From the NCBI RefSeq assembly GCF_037991315.1, contig NZ_CP150300.1, positions 434,001 to 498,000 of the forward strand: a DNA stretch of 64,000 bases. Direction: 5' to 3'. The position numbers and the translations under genes are program-made. Positions 35,910-43,409 of this stretch are shown here, in pieces. Under the pieces are notes generated by a model, which did not search any database, was not told the origin of the DNA, and worked only from the letters and a program-made list of their open reading frames with translations. Source of the stretch: Paenibacillus sp. FSL H8-0079 (GTDB lineage Bacteria; Bacillota; Bacilli; Paenibacillales; Paenibacillaceae). Every line of letters begins with the position of its first letter. Position 1 is the stretch's first letter.

Positions 35910-37676
35910 TTAAGATGATCCCTGATTCACACCTGTACTCAGTACGGCATATCCGTACGCAGGCAGTTCAATGGCGAGCACGCCATCTTCCTTGGCGGTA
36001 CGATGGTTTCCGCCGAATAACTCGGTCCACTCCTCGTCACCAGCCTCCAGCTCGACAATAGCCGTCTCTTCTGAGCGATTGAACAGAACCAGAATGCGTT
36101 CCTCCTCATTTTGCCGCTCGAACACCAGTTGGCTGCCATCGGGGCGAGCCTGCAGGAAACGAATGGTGCCTTCCGCACGCAGGGCAGGATGAACATGACG
36201 TAGGGAGATCAGTTTCTGATAAAAGTCGAACAGTTCTCGGTCCTGCTTCGCTTCATCCCACTCCATGCATTTACGGCAGCCCGGATCATGCTTGCCGTCC
36301 ATTCCAATCTCGTCCCCGTAATAGATGCACGGCGCGCCCATATAAGTGAACTGGAATAGCGCAGCCAGCTTCATCTTGCGCTGGTCGCCTTCACACAGCG
36401 TGAGCAGCCGCGGGGTATCGTGGCTGTCCAGCAAGTTGAACGCCACTTCGCTGGCCTGAAGCGGATAACGGGATAGCTGTCGTCCGATGGAGTTCGCGAA
36501 CTGTTCGGCGTGCATCGTATTTTTCACAAAGAAAGCATTCACGGCATCTGTAAACGGATAGTTCATGGACGCATCGAACTGGTCGCCTTGCAGCCAGGAG
36601 GAAGACTCGTTCCATACTTCGCCCAGAATATAGGCATCCGGATTAGCGGCCTTGACTACACGGCGGAAATCGCGCCAGAATGCATCATCCACTTCGTCTG
36701 CGACATCCAACCGCCATCCGTCCGCACCCACGTCCTTGATCCAGTACTCGGCAACCTCTAACAGATAGGCCTTCACCTCGGAATTCTCCGTATTCAGCTT
36801 CGGCATGTGTTCTTCGAATCCGAAGGTCTCATACGTAGGAATGCCATTCTTCACGTCCAGCGGGTATTCATGTACGTGGAACCAGTCCTTGTATTTGGAT
36901 TGCTCCCCGTTCTTCTGTACATCTACAAACGGCGCAAACGTCTTCCCGGAATGGTTAAACACAGCATCCAGCAGTACGCGAATTCCGCGTGCGTGGCATA
37001 GCTCGACCAGTCGTTTCACGGTATCTGCGTCACCGAAGTGACGATCTACCCGTAGATAGTCCTCGGTATCGTATTTGTGATTGGTGGTGGCTTCGAAGAT
37101 AGGTGTGAAGTAGATCGCATTAATGCCTAGCTCGCTGATGTAATCCAGATGGTCGATCACGCCCTGAAGGTCACCACCGAAGAAGTTGAAAGGGGTCGGC
37201 TCACCGCCCCATGGCTCAACCTTCTCCGGACTAATATCCGGGTTACCATTGGCGAATCGTTCGGGGAAAATCTGATAGAACACCGCATCCTTAACCCATG
37301 CAGGGGGTGTGAAGACGGCTCCGGGGTGAATATAAGGGAACTGGAACATACGACCCGGATCGTCCGGTTCTTCTTCCTGGAAGTCAGTCTCGGTCATCCA
37401 GATTTGTTCGTCTCCGCTTTTGAGCAGAAATGAGTACTTCAGTCGGTGGTACGGAGGTTTCACTTCTCCCTCGTAATAATCGAACATGGAGTCCGAGGTG
37501 AATCTGGTCAAGGGAACCAGCGCTTTGGTTGCATCCCACGCATATTTGTCCCCAGTCAGGGCATGTACCTCGGTCAGGTCATTCTTTTTGGCACGCAGGC
37601 GCAGATGGATTGTATCTTGGTCATAGGCATAGGCCCAGTTCCGTTTCGGTTGATGATAGATGGCTTCCAGCAGCAT
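35910..37676 (-). CDS. intracellular neopullulanase/cyclomaltodextrinase-type glycoside hydrolase (GH13)
   Basis: A 588-residue enzyme. The N-terminal CBM34-like domain (residues 1-125) is followed by WVKDAVFYQIFPERFANG and the four GH13 regions: DAVFNHSG, GWRLDVADEV (nucleophile Asp), LGEVWNESS (acid/base Glu) and LLDSHDTPR. A C-terminal beta domain ends the chain. No signal peptide is present, so it acts inside the cell on imported cyclodextrins, pullulan fragments or maltodextrins. The start has GGGAGGAATTTC before the ATG. The catalytic residues are intact. Maltogenic amylase, neopullulanase and cyclomaltodextrinase are not separable by eye. Confidence 0.94.
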   Translation of the reverse strand: MLLEAIYHQPKRNWAYAYDQDTIHLRLRAKKNDLTEVHALTGDKYAWDATKALVPLTRFTSDSMFDYYEGEVKPPYHRLKYSFLLKSGDEQIWMTETDFQEEEPDDPGRMFQFPYIHPGAVFTPPAWVKDAVFYQIFPERFANGNPDISPEKVEPWGGEPTPFNFFGGDLQGVIDHLDYISELGINAIYFTPIFEATTNHKYDTEDYLRVDRHFGDADTVKRLVELCHARGIRVLLDAVFNHSGKTFAPFVDVQKNGEQSKYKDWFHVHEYPLDVKNGIPTYETFGFEEHMPKLNTENSEVKAYLLEVAEYWIKDVGADGWRLDVADEVDDAFWRDFRRVVKAANPDAYILGEVWNESSSWLQGDQFDASMNYPFTDAVNAFFVKNTMHAEQFANSIGRQLSRYPLQASEVAFNLLDSHDTPRLLTLCEGDQRKMKLAALFQFTYMGAPCIYYGDEIGMDGKHDPGCRKCMEWDEAKQDRELFDFYQKLISLRHVHPALRAEGTIRFLQARPDGSQLVFERQNEEERILVLFNRSEETAIVELEAGDEEWTELFGGNHRTAKEDGVLAIELPAYGYAVLSTGVNQGSS

Positions 37677-37901
37677 AATGAAATTCCTCCCGTCAGGTGT
37701 AGGTATAATATGTACTTGATAGACTTGATGGATATGACATTATCCAAGGTAATGGATAAGCTATAATTAGAATGCGTGTTAACGTAAGAGATCTAAACAT
37801 TGCAATAAGACATGAATTCATAGGTTATATACAGCTTTTATCATGATGATGCTCAGATATATCATTAACCCAATGGGGGCAGAAAGGAAACGAACATTCG
37901 A

Positions 37902-38585
37902 ATGAAAACCAAACTGTTATACATTGAAGATGATACGGAAATTGCAACATGGGTCAGAGCCGATCTGGAGGAACGCGGTTATGAGGTGCAATGGCTCGGA
38001 AGTGGTGAAGGTGCAGCGGAGGCTGCTGTGGGTTGCTCTCTCATTATTCTGGATGTCATGTTGCCAGGATTGGATGGATTTACGGTGGGTCAGCGACTGA
38101 AAAAAGAACTTCCCGCCGTGCCCATTGTCATGCTCTCGGCCAGAACGTCCATTGACGACAAGCTGCATGGTCTCGATTTTGCCGATGACTATGTGACCAA
38201 ACCATTTCACCCCGATGAATTGGCTGCCCGGATTGAGGTTCAACTGCGTAAGGCGGGAACTGCGGTCTCATCGGATACAGCCCTGAAGCTGGATCATCTC
38301 TCCATCTATGAGAAGGACAACCGGATCATCAATGAGGAGACGGGGGATGAGATTATTTTATCGGGAAAACAGTTCCACATCTTCGCCTACCTGCTACGAC
38401 ATATGGGCATGATTCGAACGAAAGAGCAGATCTATGAAGCCGTCTGGAACGAGCCCTATCTGGATGGGGACAAGACTTTGATGGTACATATTCGGCATCT
38501 ACGCGAAAAGCTGGAGCTTGATCCGGCCAATCCTGTAGTTATTCAGACGGTCCGCGGTGTGGGATATCGGGTGAAGAAGCCATGA
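37902..38585 (+). CDS. OmpR-family response regulator
   Basis: A 227-residue regulator: receiver domain with the acidic pair EDD near the start, phosphoacceptor Asp in LIILDVMLPGLDG, the conserved Ser/Thr in MLSART and Lys in YVTKPFHPDELAARI, then a winged-helix DNA-binding domain ending VIQTVRGVGYRVKKP. GGGGGCAGAAAGGAAACGAAC precedes the ATG. It overlaps or directly precedes the histidine kinase gene and heads a kinase-transporter module. Confidence 0.94.
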   Translation: MKTKLLYIEDDTEIATWVRADLEERGYEVQWLGSGEGAAEAAVGCSLIILDVMLPGLDGFTVGQRLKKELPAVPIVMLSARTSIDDKLHGLDFADDYVTKPFHPDELAARIEVQLRKAGTAVSSDTALKLDHLSIYEKDNRIINEETGDEIILSGKQFHIFAYLLRHMGMIRTKEQIYEAVWNEPYLDGDKTLMVHIRHLREKLELDPANPVVIQTVRGVGYRVKKP

Positions 38586-38641
38586 TTCGGCGGTTCAGGG
38601 AACGGAAAATCATGAAGGGAGAACAGAAGGGAGAACGAAGC

Positions 38642-40147
38642 ATGGATCAAAAGCAGTATGGGCGGCGCAGGCTTCGCTTTGGGCGGTCCTTGATGTCCAG
38701 GTATATTATCCTGATTCTGGCGGCAGTATTATTCGTGCCCGTCGTTCTTCCGATCATATCCATCATTTATGTTGTGGTGGTGAATAATACGAATCCGAAT
38801 CAAGCGTCACCATATGGTGACGTTACCCGGATCAGTAACCTCTGGTCACGTGAAGCGGAGAAGCTCGATGGTGCTTCAGATGAAGAGGTTAGCACACGGT
38901 TGAAGCAGGTACATCGCAAGTATCCCAAATCTTCGATGTATCGAGTGAATGCTCGTGGTGAGACGGTCTTTATTCTGAGTGGTGAAGATGTATCGCTGGT
39001 GAAATCCACGTCAGCAGATGGCGTAACAGACACGATATTAAAGTGGTCATTGAATTCCGGGAGAACGGCAGAGACTCGAATCCCAGCCGAATGGAATGCG
39101 AACAATACCCTGCAATTCATGAAAGAAGCTTCCTATCGTGATCCACTGACCGTAGTTGCCTATGTAGGCGGAGATGAACAGGATAGAGGACAGGGCTTCA
39201 TGGTCATTGAAGTGCCGCGATCGCTTTTGCAAAAGACACAAAATAATTTTCCAATGGAACTCTTGTATCTTGGCATTGTCATGATCATCATCTTCATGAT
39301 ATTCATCATCATGTCCATTCTCTTCTTTGCACGCATTCGCAAGCGACTTATTCGTCTGCAGACGGCGATGATGACCCCAGGCAAGGAAGGCATTCCGCTT
39401 CCGGTGGATATCCGCCGGTCAGATGAGATCGGCCAGTTGGAGGAATCTTTCAATCAGATGGTGCATCAACTGTCCGATAGCCGCCATCGTGAACGCGAAG
39501 AAGAACAATTGCGCAAACGTCTCATTGCCGGGCTCTCCCACGATCTGCGCACCCCGCTAACGGTGATTCGTGGACATATGCATGCTTTGCACAAGGAAGT
39601 GCTGAGCGAGCAAGGTGACCGTTCATTACATCGCATGGAAGCGAAGATGGAGGACCTCGGCGGGCTCATCGACAACATGTTATCCTACAATTTGCTCACG
39701 AGCGGGAAATATACGTTGAAGCTGGAAGAGAAAGATATGCTGCGGATCGTCAGGGAAACGGCGGCGGCCTGGTACCCAGTCTGGGAGAAAGAAGAGTTTG
39801 ATATTGATATCGACCTGCCGGAGGAACCGCTGATCTGGTACGTGGATGAACAGGGCATGCGCCGTATTCTCGATAATCTGTTTCAGAATGTGATCCGTCA
39901 TGCCGCCAGAGGGAAGTATATTGGTATATCAACCCAGGAGATTCAAGGCGAGACGGCGATTGTTATTCAGGATCGTGGTCCAGGAATGCAACCGAATTCC
40001 AACACGAAGGGGACTGGCCTCGGCTTATCCATAGTAGACCTGTTGATCCGTGAAATGGGACTGCGCAAGCGGGTAGACAGTTCCGATACAGGTGTTCGGA
40101 CATATATCTACAGTGGAAAGGGAAACAGGGAAATACCAAACCGCTGA
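38642..40147 (+). CDS. sensor histidine kinase of the peptide-immunity module
   Basis: A 501-residue membrane kinase. TM1 is at about residues 18-42, a roughly 145-residue extracytoplasmic sensor follows, then TM2 (about 200-225) and HAMP. HisKA contains AGLSHDLRTPLTVIRGH. HATPase has DNLFQNVIRHA, IQDRGPGM and GTGLGLSIVDLL. I prefer the ATG at 38642 behind AAGGGAG; a longer reading from 38582 overlaps the regulator stop (ATGA) but has no ribosome site. The signal is unknown; the context suggests a cell-envelope peptide. Confidence 0.9.
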   Translation: MDQKQYGRRRLRFGRSLMSRYIILILAAVLFVPVVLPIISIIYVVVVNNTNPNQASPYGDVTRISNLWSREAEKLDGASDEEVSTRLKQVHRKYPKSSMYRVNARGETVFILSGEDVSLVKSTSADGVTDTILKWSLNSGRTAETRIPAEWNANNTLQFMKEASYRDPLTVVAYVGGDEQDRGQGFMVIEVPRSLLQKTQNNFPMELLYLGIVMIIIFMIFIIMSILFFARIRKRLIRLQTAMMTPGKEGIPLPVDIRRSDEIGQLEESFNQMVHQLSDSRHREREEEQLRKRLIAGLSHDLRTPLTVIRGHMHALHKEVLSEQGDRSLHRMEAKMEDLGGLIDNMLSYNLLTSGKYTLKLEEKDMLRIVRETAAAWYPVWEKEEFDIDIDLPEEPLIWYVDEQGMRRILDNLFQNVIRHAARGKYIGISTQEIQGETAIVIQDRGPGMQPNSNTKGTGLGLSIVDLLIREMGLRKRVDSSDTGVRTYIYSGKGNREIPNR

Positions 40148-40233
40148 AATCCCTTTTTTTAAACTAAACTTAAACTGGAGACTACCTTGGCTTTAACCTT
40201 GGAAGGTTACGATAGTTCCGAGGTGATCATACA

Positions 40234-41148
40234 GTGAGTGAAAATATTATTCAAACGGCGAATTTATGGAAAACATACCGGGACCGTGCAGCGGTCCGTG
40301 AACTTGATCTGCATATTAAAAAGGGAGATATCTACGGCTTCCTCGGTCCCAATGGCGCCGGCAAAACAACAACGATTCGCATGCTTCTCGGCTTGATTAA
40401 ACCAACCAAAGGTGTGATCCGGGTCTTCGACAAGGATATCCGCAAAGATCGCATGGATATTCTGCGCCGTGTGGGCTCTCTGGTCGAATATCCGTCCTAT
40501 TACGGGCATCTGAACGCGGTGGAGAATCTGGAGACCTTACGCCGCATTATCAATGTACCGAAATCGAGAATTGCGGAAGTGTTGTCCATTGTAGATCTGA
40601 CCAAGGATGCCAAACGTTCAGTAAAAGGATACTCCCTCGGGATGAAGCAGCGTCTCGGTATTGCTAGCGCTTTGCTGGGTGAACCGGAGCTATTGATTCT
40701 GGACGAGCCGACGAATGGGCTTGATCCTGCCGGTATTCAGGAGATTCGGGAATTGATCAAACGCATGCCTCTGGAACATGGCATTACTGTTCTGGTGTCC
40801 AGCCACTTGCTGAGTGAAGTCGAACAGATGGCAAGTCGCGTCGGTATTATCCGTGAAGGCAAGATGGTGCTTCAGGATACCATTGCGAGTCTGCATAGTC
40901 AGACGGGCAGCTCTATCCGGTTAACGGTTTCGGAGCCGGAAGAGGCCATGAAGCTGGCCAGAGAACAGGGGCAATTCGGTCAGCGGCAGGGTTCTGCGTT
41001 AACGTTCCCTTATATGGATAACCCTTCGGTGGCACTGCTTGTGCGCCGATTAATTGAGCAGGATCATGATGTGTATCGTGTGGAGGAACAGCGTCAGTCT
41101 CTGGAAGATCTGTTCATGCGGGTCATCGGCGAGGGGGCATCCATATGA
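40234..41148 (+). CDS. ABC transporter ATPase, lantibiotic/bacitracin immunity type (BcrA/LanF-like)
   Basis: A 304-residue ATPase: Walker A GPNGAGKTT, signature region YSLGMKQRLGIA, Walker B LLILDEPTNGLDPAG and SSHLLSEVEQMASRVGII. About 80 C-terminal residues form the extra domain seen in BcrA/LanF proteins. It starts at a GTG behind GAGGTGATC and overlaps the next gene by four bases. TAAAC repeats lie at about 40160-40175 and might be regulator sites. Confidence 0.92.
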   Translation: MSENIIQTANLWKTYRDRAAVRELDLHIKKGDIYGFLGPNGAGKTTTIRMLLGLIKPTKGVIRVFDKDIRKDRMDILRRVGSLVEYPSYYGHLNAVENLETLRRIINVPKSRIAEVLSIVDLTKDAKRSVKGYSLGMKQRLGIASALLGEPELLILDEPTNGLDPAGIQEIRELIKRMPLEHGITVLVSSHLLSEVEQMASRVGIIREGKMVLQDTIASLHSQTGSSIRLTVSEPEEAMKLAREQGQFGQRQGSALTFPYMDNPSVALLVRRLIEQDHDVYRVEEQRQSLEDLFMRVIGEGASI

Positions 41149-41861
41149 CCGGGCGTGCATTATCATCGGATTGGCTCAAGATTCGCGGGAAAGGCATCTG
41201 GTTTCTCGTCTTCCTGGCTCCGATTGGATTGATAGCCATGCAGGCGCTTAATTTCGGGCTACGGCTGGATTATCTGAAAGAACAGTACGCCGATAACCTG
41301 TGGGGCGGGCTATTGGGCAATGTGGTTATCTTTGTGCCCTTGTCTCTGATGTTGGGAGCAACCATTCTCAGCTCCATGATCGCCAATGTTGAGCATGAAC
41401 AGGGATCGTGGAAACAGTTGCTCGCGATGCCGATCCCCAGACCGGCTGTGTATCTGGCTAAGTTCCTGCTTGCCTGTCTGCTGCTGGTGATCTCCTGCCT
41501 GCTATTAACCGCTGGAATTGTGAGTCTGGGTCTGATCCTCGGGTTCCATGCTAGTGAGATCCCTTGGACGCAGGCGATCAAGTTGGGGCTGCTACCTTTG
41601 GCTGGTGCGCTTCCCGTGTTGTCACTGGAGTTGTGGCTGACGATGGTAAACAAGAATCAGGCGCTTCCGGTAACCCTGGGTATCGTGCTCGCGATAACCG
41701 GCATGTTCGCACTTAGTATCTCGCCGAACTTTCCGCTTGCTTGGGCGCAGATGGCTTGGAACGGACCTAATCCATATCTGTATGCAGGCATGGGTGCAGG
41801 TCTGGGACTATTGATCCTGTTGCTGGGTATGGTGCATTTTAGCCGGAAGGATGTGGCCTGA
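41145..41861 (+). CDS. ABC transporter permease, immunity type (LanE/BcrB-like)
   Basis: A 238-residue ABC-2-type permease with six hydrophobic segments and the family loop IANVEHEQGSWKQLLAMPIPRPAVYLAK. It overlaps the ATPase by four bases (ATGA at 41145) and ends two bases before the next permease. The two permeases are paralogous and would form a heterodimer. Confidence 0.9.
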   Translation: MTGRALSSDWLKIRGKGIWFLVFLAPIGLIAMQALNFGLRLDYLKEQYADNLWGGLLGNVVIFVPLSLMLGATILSSMIANVEHEQGSWKQLLAMPIPRPAVYLAKFLLACLLLVISCLLLTAGIVSLGLILGFHASEIPWTQAIKLGLLPLAGALPVLSLELWLTMVNKNQALPVTLGIVLAITGMFALSISPNFPLAWAQMAWNGPNPYLYAGMGAGLGLLILLLGMVHFSRKDVA

Positions 41862-41862
41862 T

Positions 41863-42597
41863 ATGAGCTTTGCGACAACGTATTTCCGAATTCTGTCCGC
41901 TGAACGATTGAAAATGGGTAAATCGCCCATATGGATCCTGATTCTGCTAAGTCCACTCATTGCGCTGCTCATCGGACTGTTGTCCACGCCTTCGGGGAAT
42001 TGGCAGGTATTGATGACCACGATGGTTTTCCTGCACGGTTTGCTATTGTTACCGATGCTGACTGGCGTGTTTACGTCCTTTGTCTGCCGTTTTGAACATG
42101 CAGGAGGAGGGTGGAAGCAGATGCTGGTTCTACCGCTCACACGTTCAGGCGTATATGCAGGTAAACTGACGATTGTGCTCATGCTTCTGGCGGGTACGCA
42201 AGTATTATTGCTGATGTCCATTCTGCTGGCAGGGTTGATTCATGGTATCACGGGGCCCGTCCCTTGGGGATTTTTGGTAGGCAAACTCCTGCTTGGGTTG
42301 CTGGCCTGTGTACCACTGGCTGCCCTGCAGATGTTCGTTTCATTGGTTTGGAGCAGCTTTGCCGCGCCGCTCGCACTGAATTTTGCACTGACCATACCGA
42401 ATATTCTCATTATAAACTCGGCGACATATGGGCCGTATTATCCATGGGCACAACCAATGATTCTGATGACACCCGTGGACGGCGCAGGTTTCGGAGCCTA
42501 CAACGTGCCACTGATGACGATGCTCGCAGTCGTCGGAGGAAGTGCTGTTATTTTCATTGGGATAGGTATGATGTATTTTGCAAAAAAAGAAATTTGA
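41863..42597 (+). CDS. ABC transporter permease, immunity type (LanG-like)
   Basis: A 244-residue six-helix permease with FVCRFEHAGGGWKQMLVLPLTRSGVYAGK, matching the loop of the preceding permease. The ATG at 41863 follows the upstream stop by one base; GAAGG is 12 bases before it. With its neighbours it makes a five-gene sensor-regulator-transporter unit, with no peptide-biosynthesis gene in sight. Confidence 0.9.
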   Translation: MSFATTYFRILSAERLKMGKSPIWILILLSPLIALLIGLLSTPSGNWQVLMTTMVFLHGLLLLPMLTGVFTSFVCRFEHAGGGWKQMLVLPLTRSGVYAGKLTIVLMLLAGTQVLLLMSILLAGLIHGITGPVPWGFLVGKLLLGLLACVPLAALQMFVSLVWSSFAAPLALNFALTIPNILIINSATYGPYYPWAQPMILMTPVDGAGFGAYNVPLMTMLAVVGGSAVIFIGIGMMYFAKKEI

Positions 42598-42629
42598 ATA
42601 ATCCGTTACGTTCTTGGTTATCGTAGATC

Positions 42630-42692
42630 AAAATCCTCTTTAAGCAAAACATGCAAAGCTCTATTGTATGTAGGCTTGAGGAGGATTTTTTC
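42630..42692. terminator. bidirectional terminator between permease and acyltransferase genes
   Basis: AATCCTC-TTTAAGC and GCTTGAGGAGGATT enclose a loop with internal pairing; an A-tract lies at one end and T6 at the other. Confidence 0.7.
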
Positions 42693-43177
42693 TAATGTCT
42701 GACCCATCCATCATGAATGGTCAACTCCCGAATGATTTTGGCTGGCGCTCCGGCTACAAGTGTATTCTTGGGTACGTCTTTGGTTACCGTGCTTCCTGCA
42801 GCCACGACTGCATTTCTGCCAATGGTCACTCCGGGCAAAATAAGCGCGCCTGTACCAATCCAGGCATTATCTTGGATCACAATCCGCTTGGCAGTCTGGC
42901 TCCCGTCATCCAGCGAATCAATCCGGTGATAGGCACTGTCGAATATGCTTGTTCGAGGACCAATCATGACGTTATTTCCGATGGTCACTTCAACGTTAGC
43001 CGCAATCCCTACACCTGCATTAATCATGACGTCATCGCCAATGGTTAATCGCGCGCCTTTGACCACGGTTAACTGAGTTCCCCACGGTTTGCCTATGATG
43101 TTAAGCCGTTTTCCCACCTGCAAGTCACCCAATTTATTCAGATAAACCTTACCTCTGATTCGTGGCAGCAGGCCCAT
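42692..43177 (-). CDS. hexapeptide-repeat acyltransferase (WbbJ/CatB-like)
   Basis: A 161-residue left-handed beta-helix acyltransferase with repeated [LIV]-G-x4 hexapeptides: LTIGDDVMINAGVGIAANVEVTIGNNVMIGP, then the acceptor/CoA-site region YHRID and WIGTGALILPGVTIGRNAVVAAGS. The C-terminal VPKNTLVAGAPAKII is typical of sugar O-acetyltransferases. No good ribosome site precedes the ATG at 43177 and the N-terminus is short, so the gene may be 5'-shortened or nearly leaderless. A TATACT-like -10 lies just upstream on the minus strand. Confidence 0.82.
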   Translation of the reverse strand: MGLLPRIRGKVYLNKLGDLQVGKRLNIIGKPWGTQLTVVKGARLTIGDDVMINAGVGIAANVEVTIGNNVMIGPRTSIFDSAYHRIDSLDDGSQTAKRIVIQDNAWIGTGALILPGVTIGRNAVVAAGSTVTKDVPKNTLVAGAPAKIIRELTIHDGWVRH

Positions 43178-43409
43178 AGAGGGCTGGATTTAAGTATAAT
43201 AAAGTGAAAATATAAATTCCAACTATTACATCACACATCATGTGAATTGAATCATAGATTGTAAGCAAAATGAGACGAGAATCTGGTAAAATAAAAAAAG
43301 CTGTTTCTAGGCAGGCTTACATGGTTATTCGAGGGTAGGCCCATTTCTACGGGATTAATCAATTCCTGTTGTTAGATGAAGATATTGGCTAAGAAAAGAG
43401 GGGTAAGCC

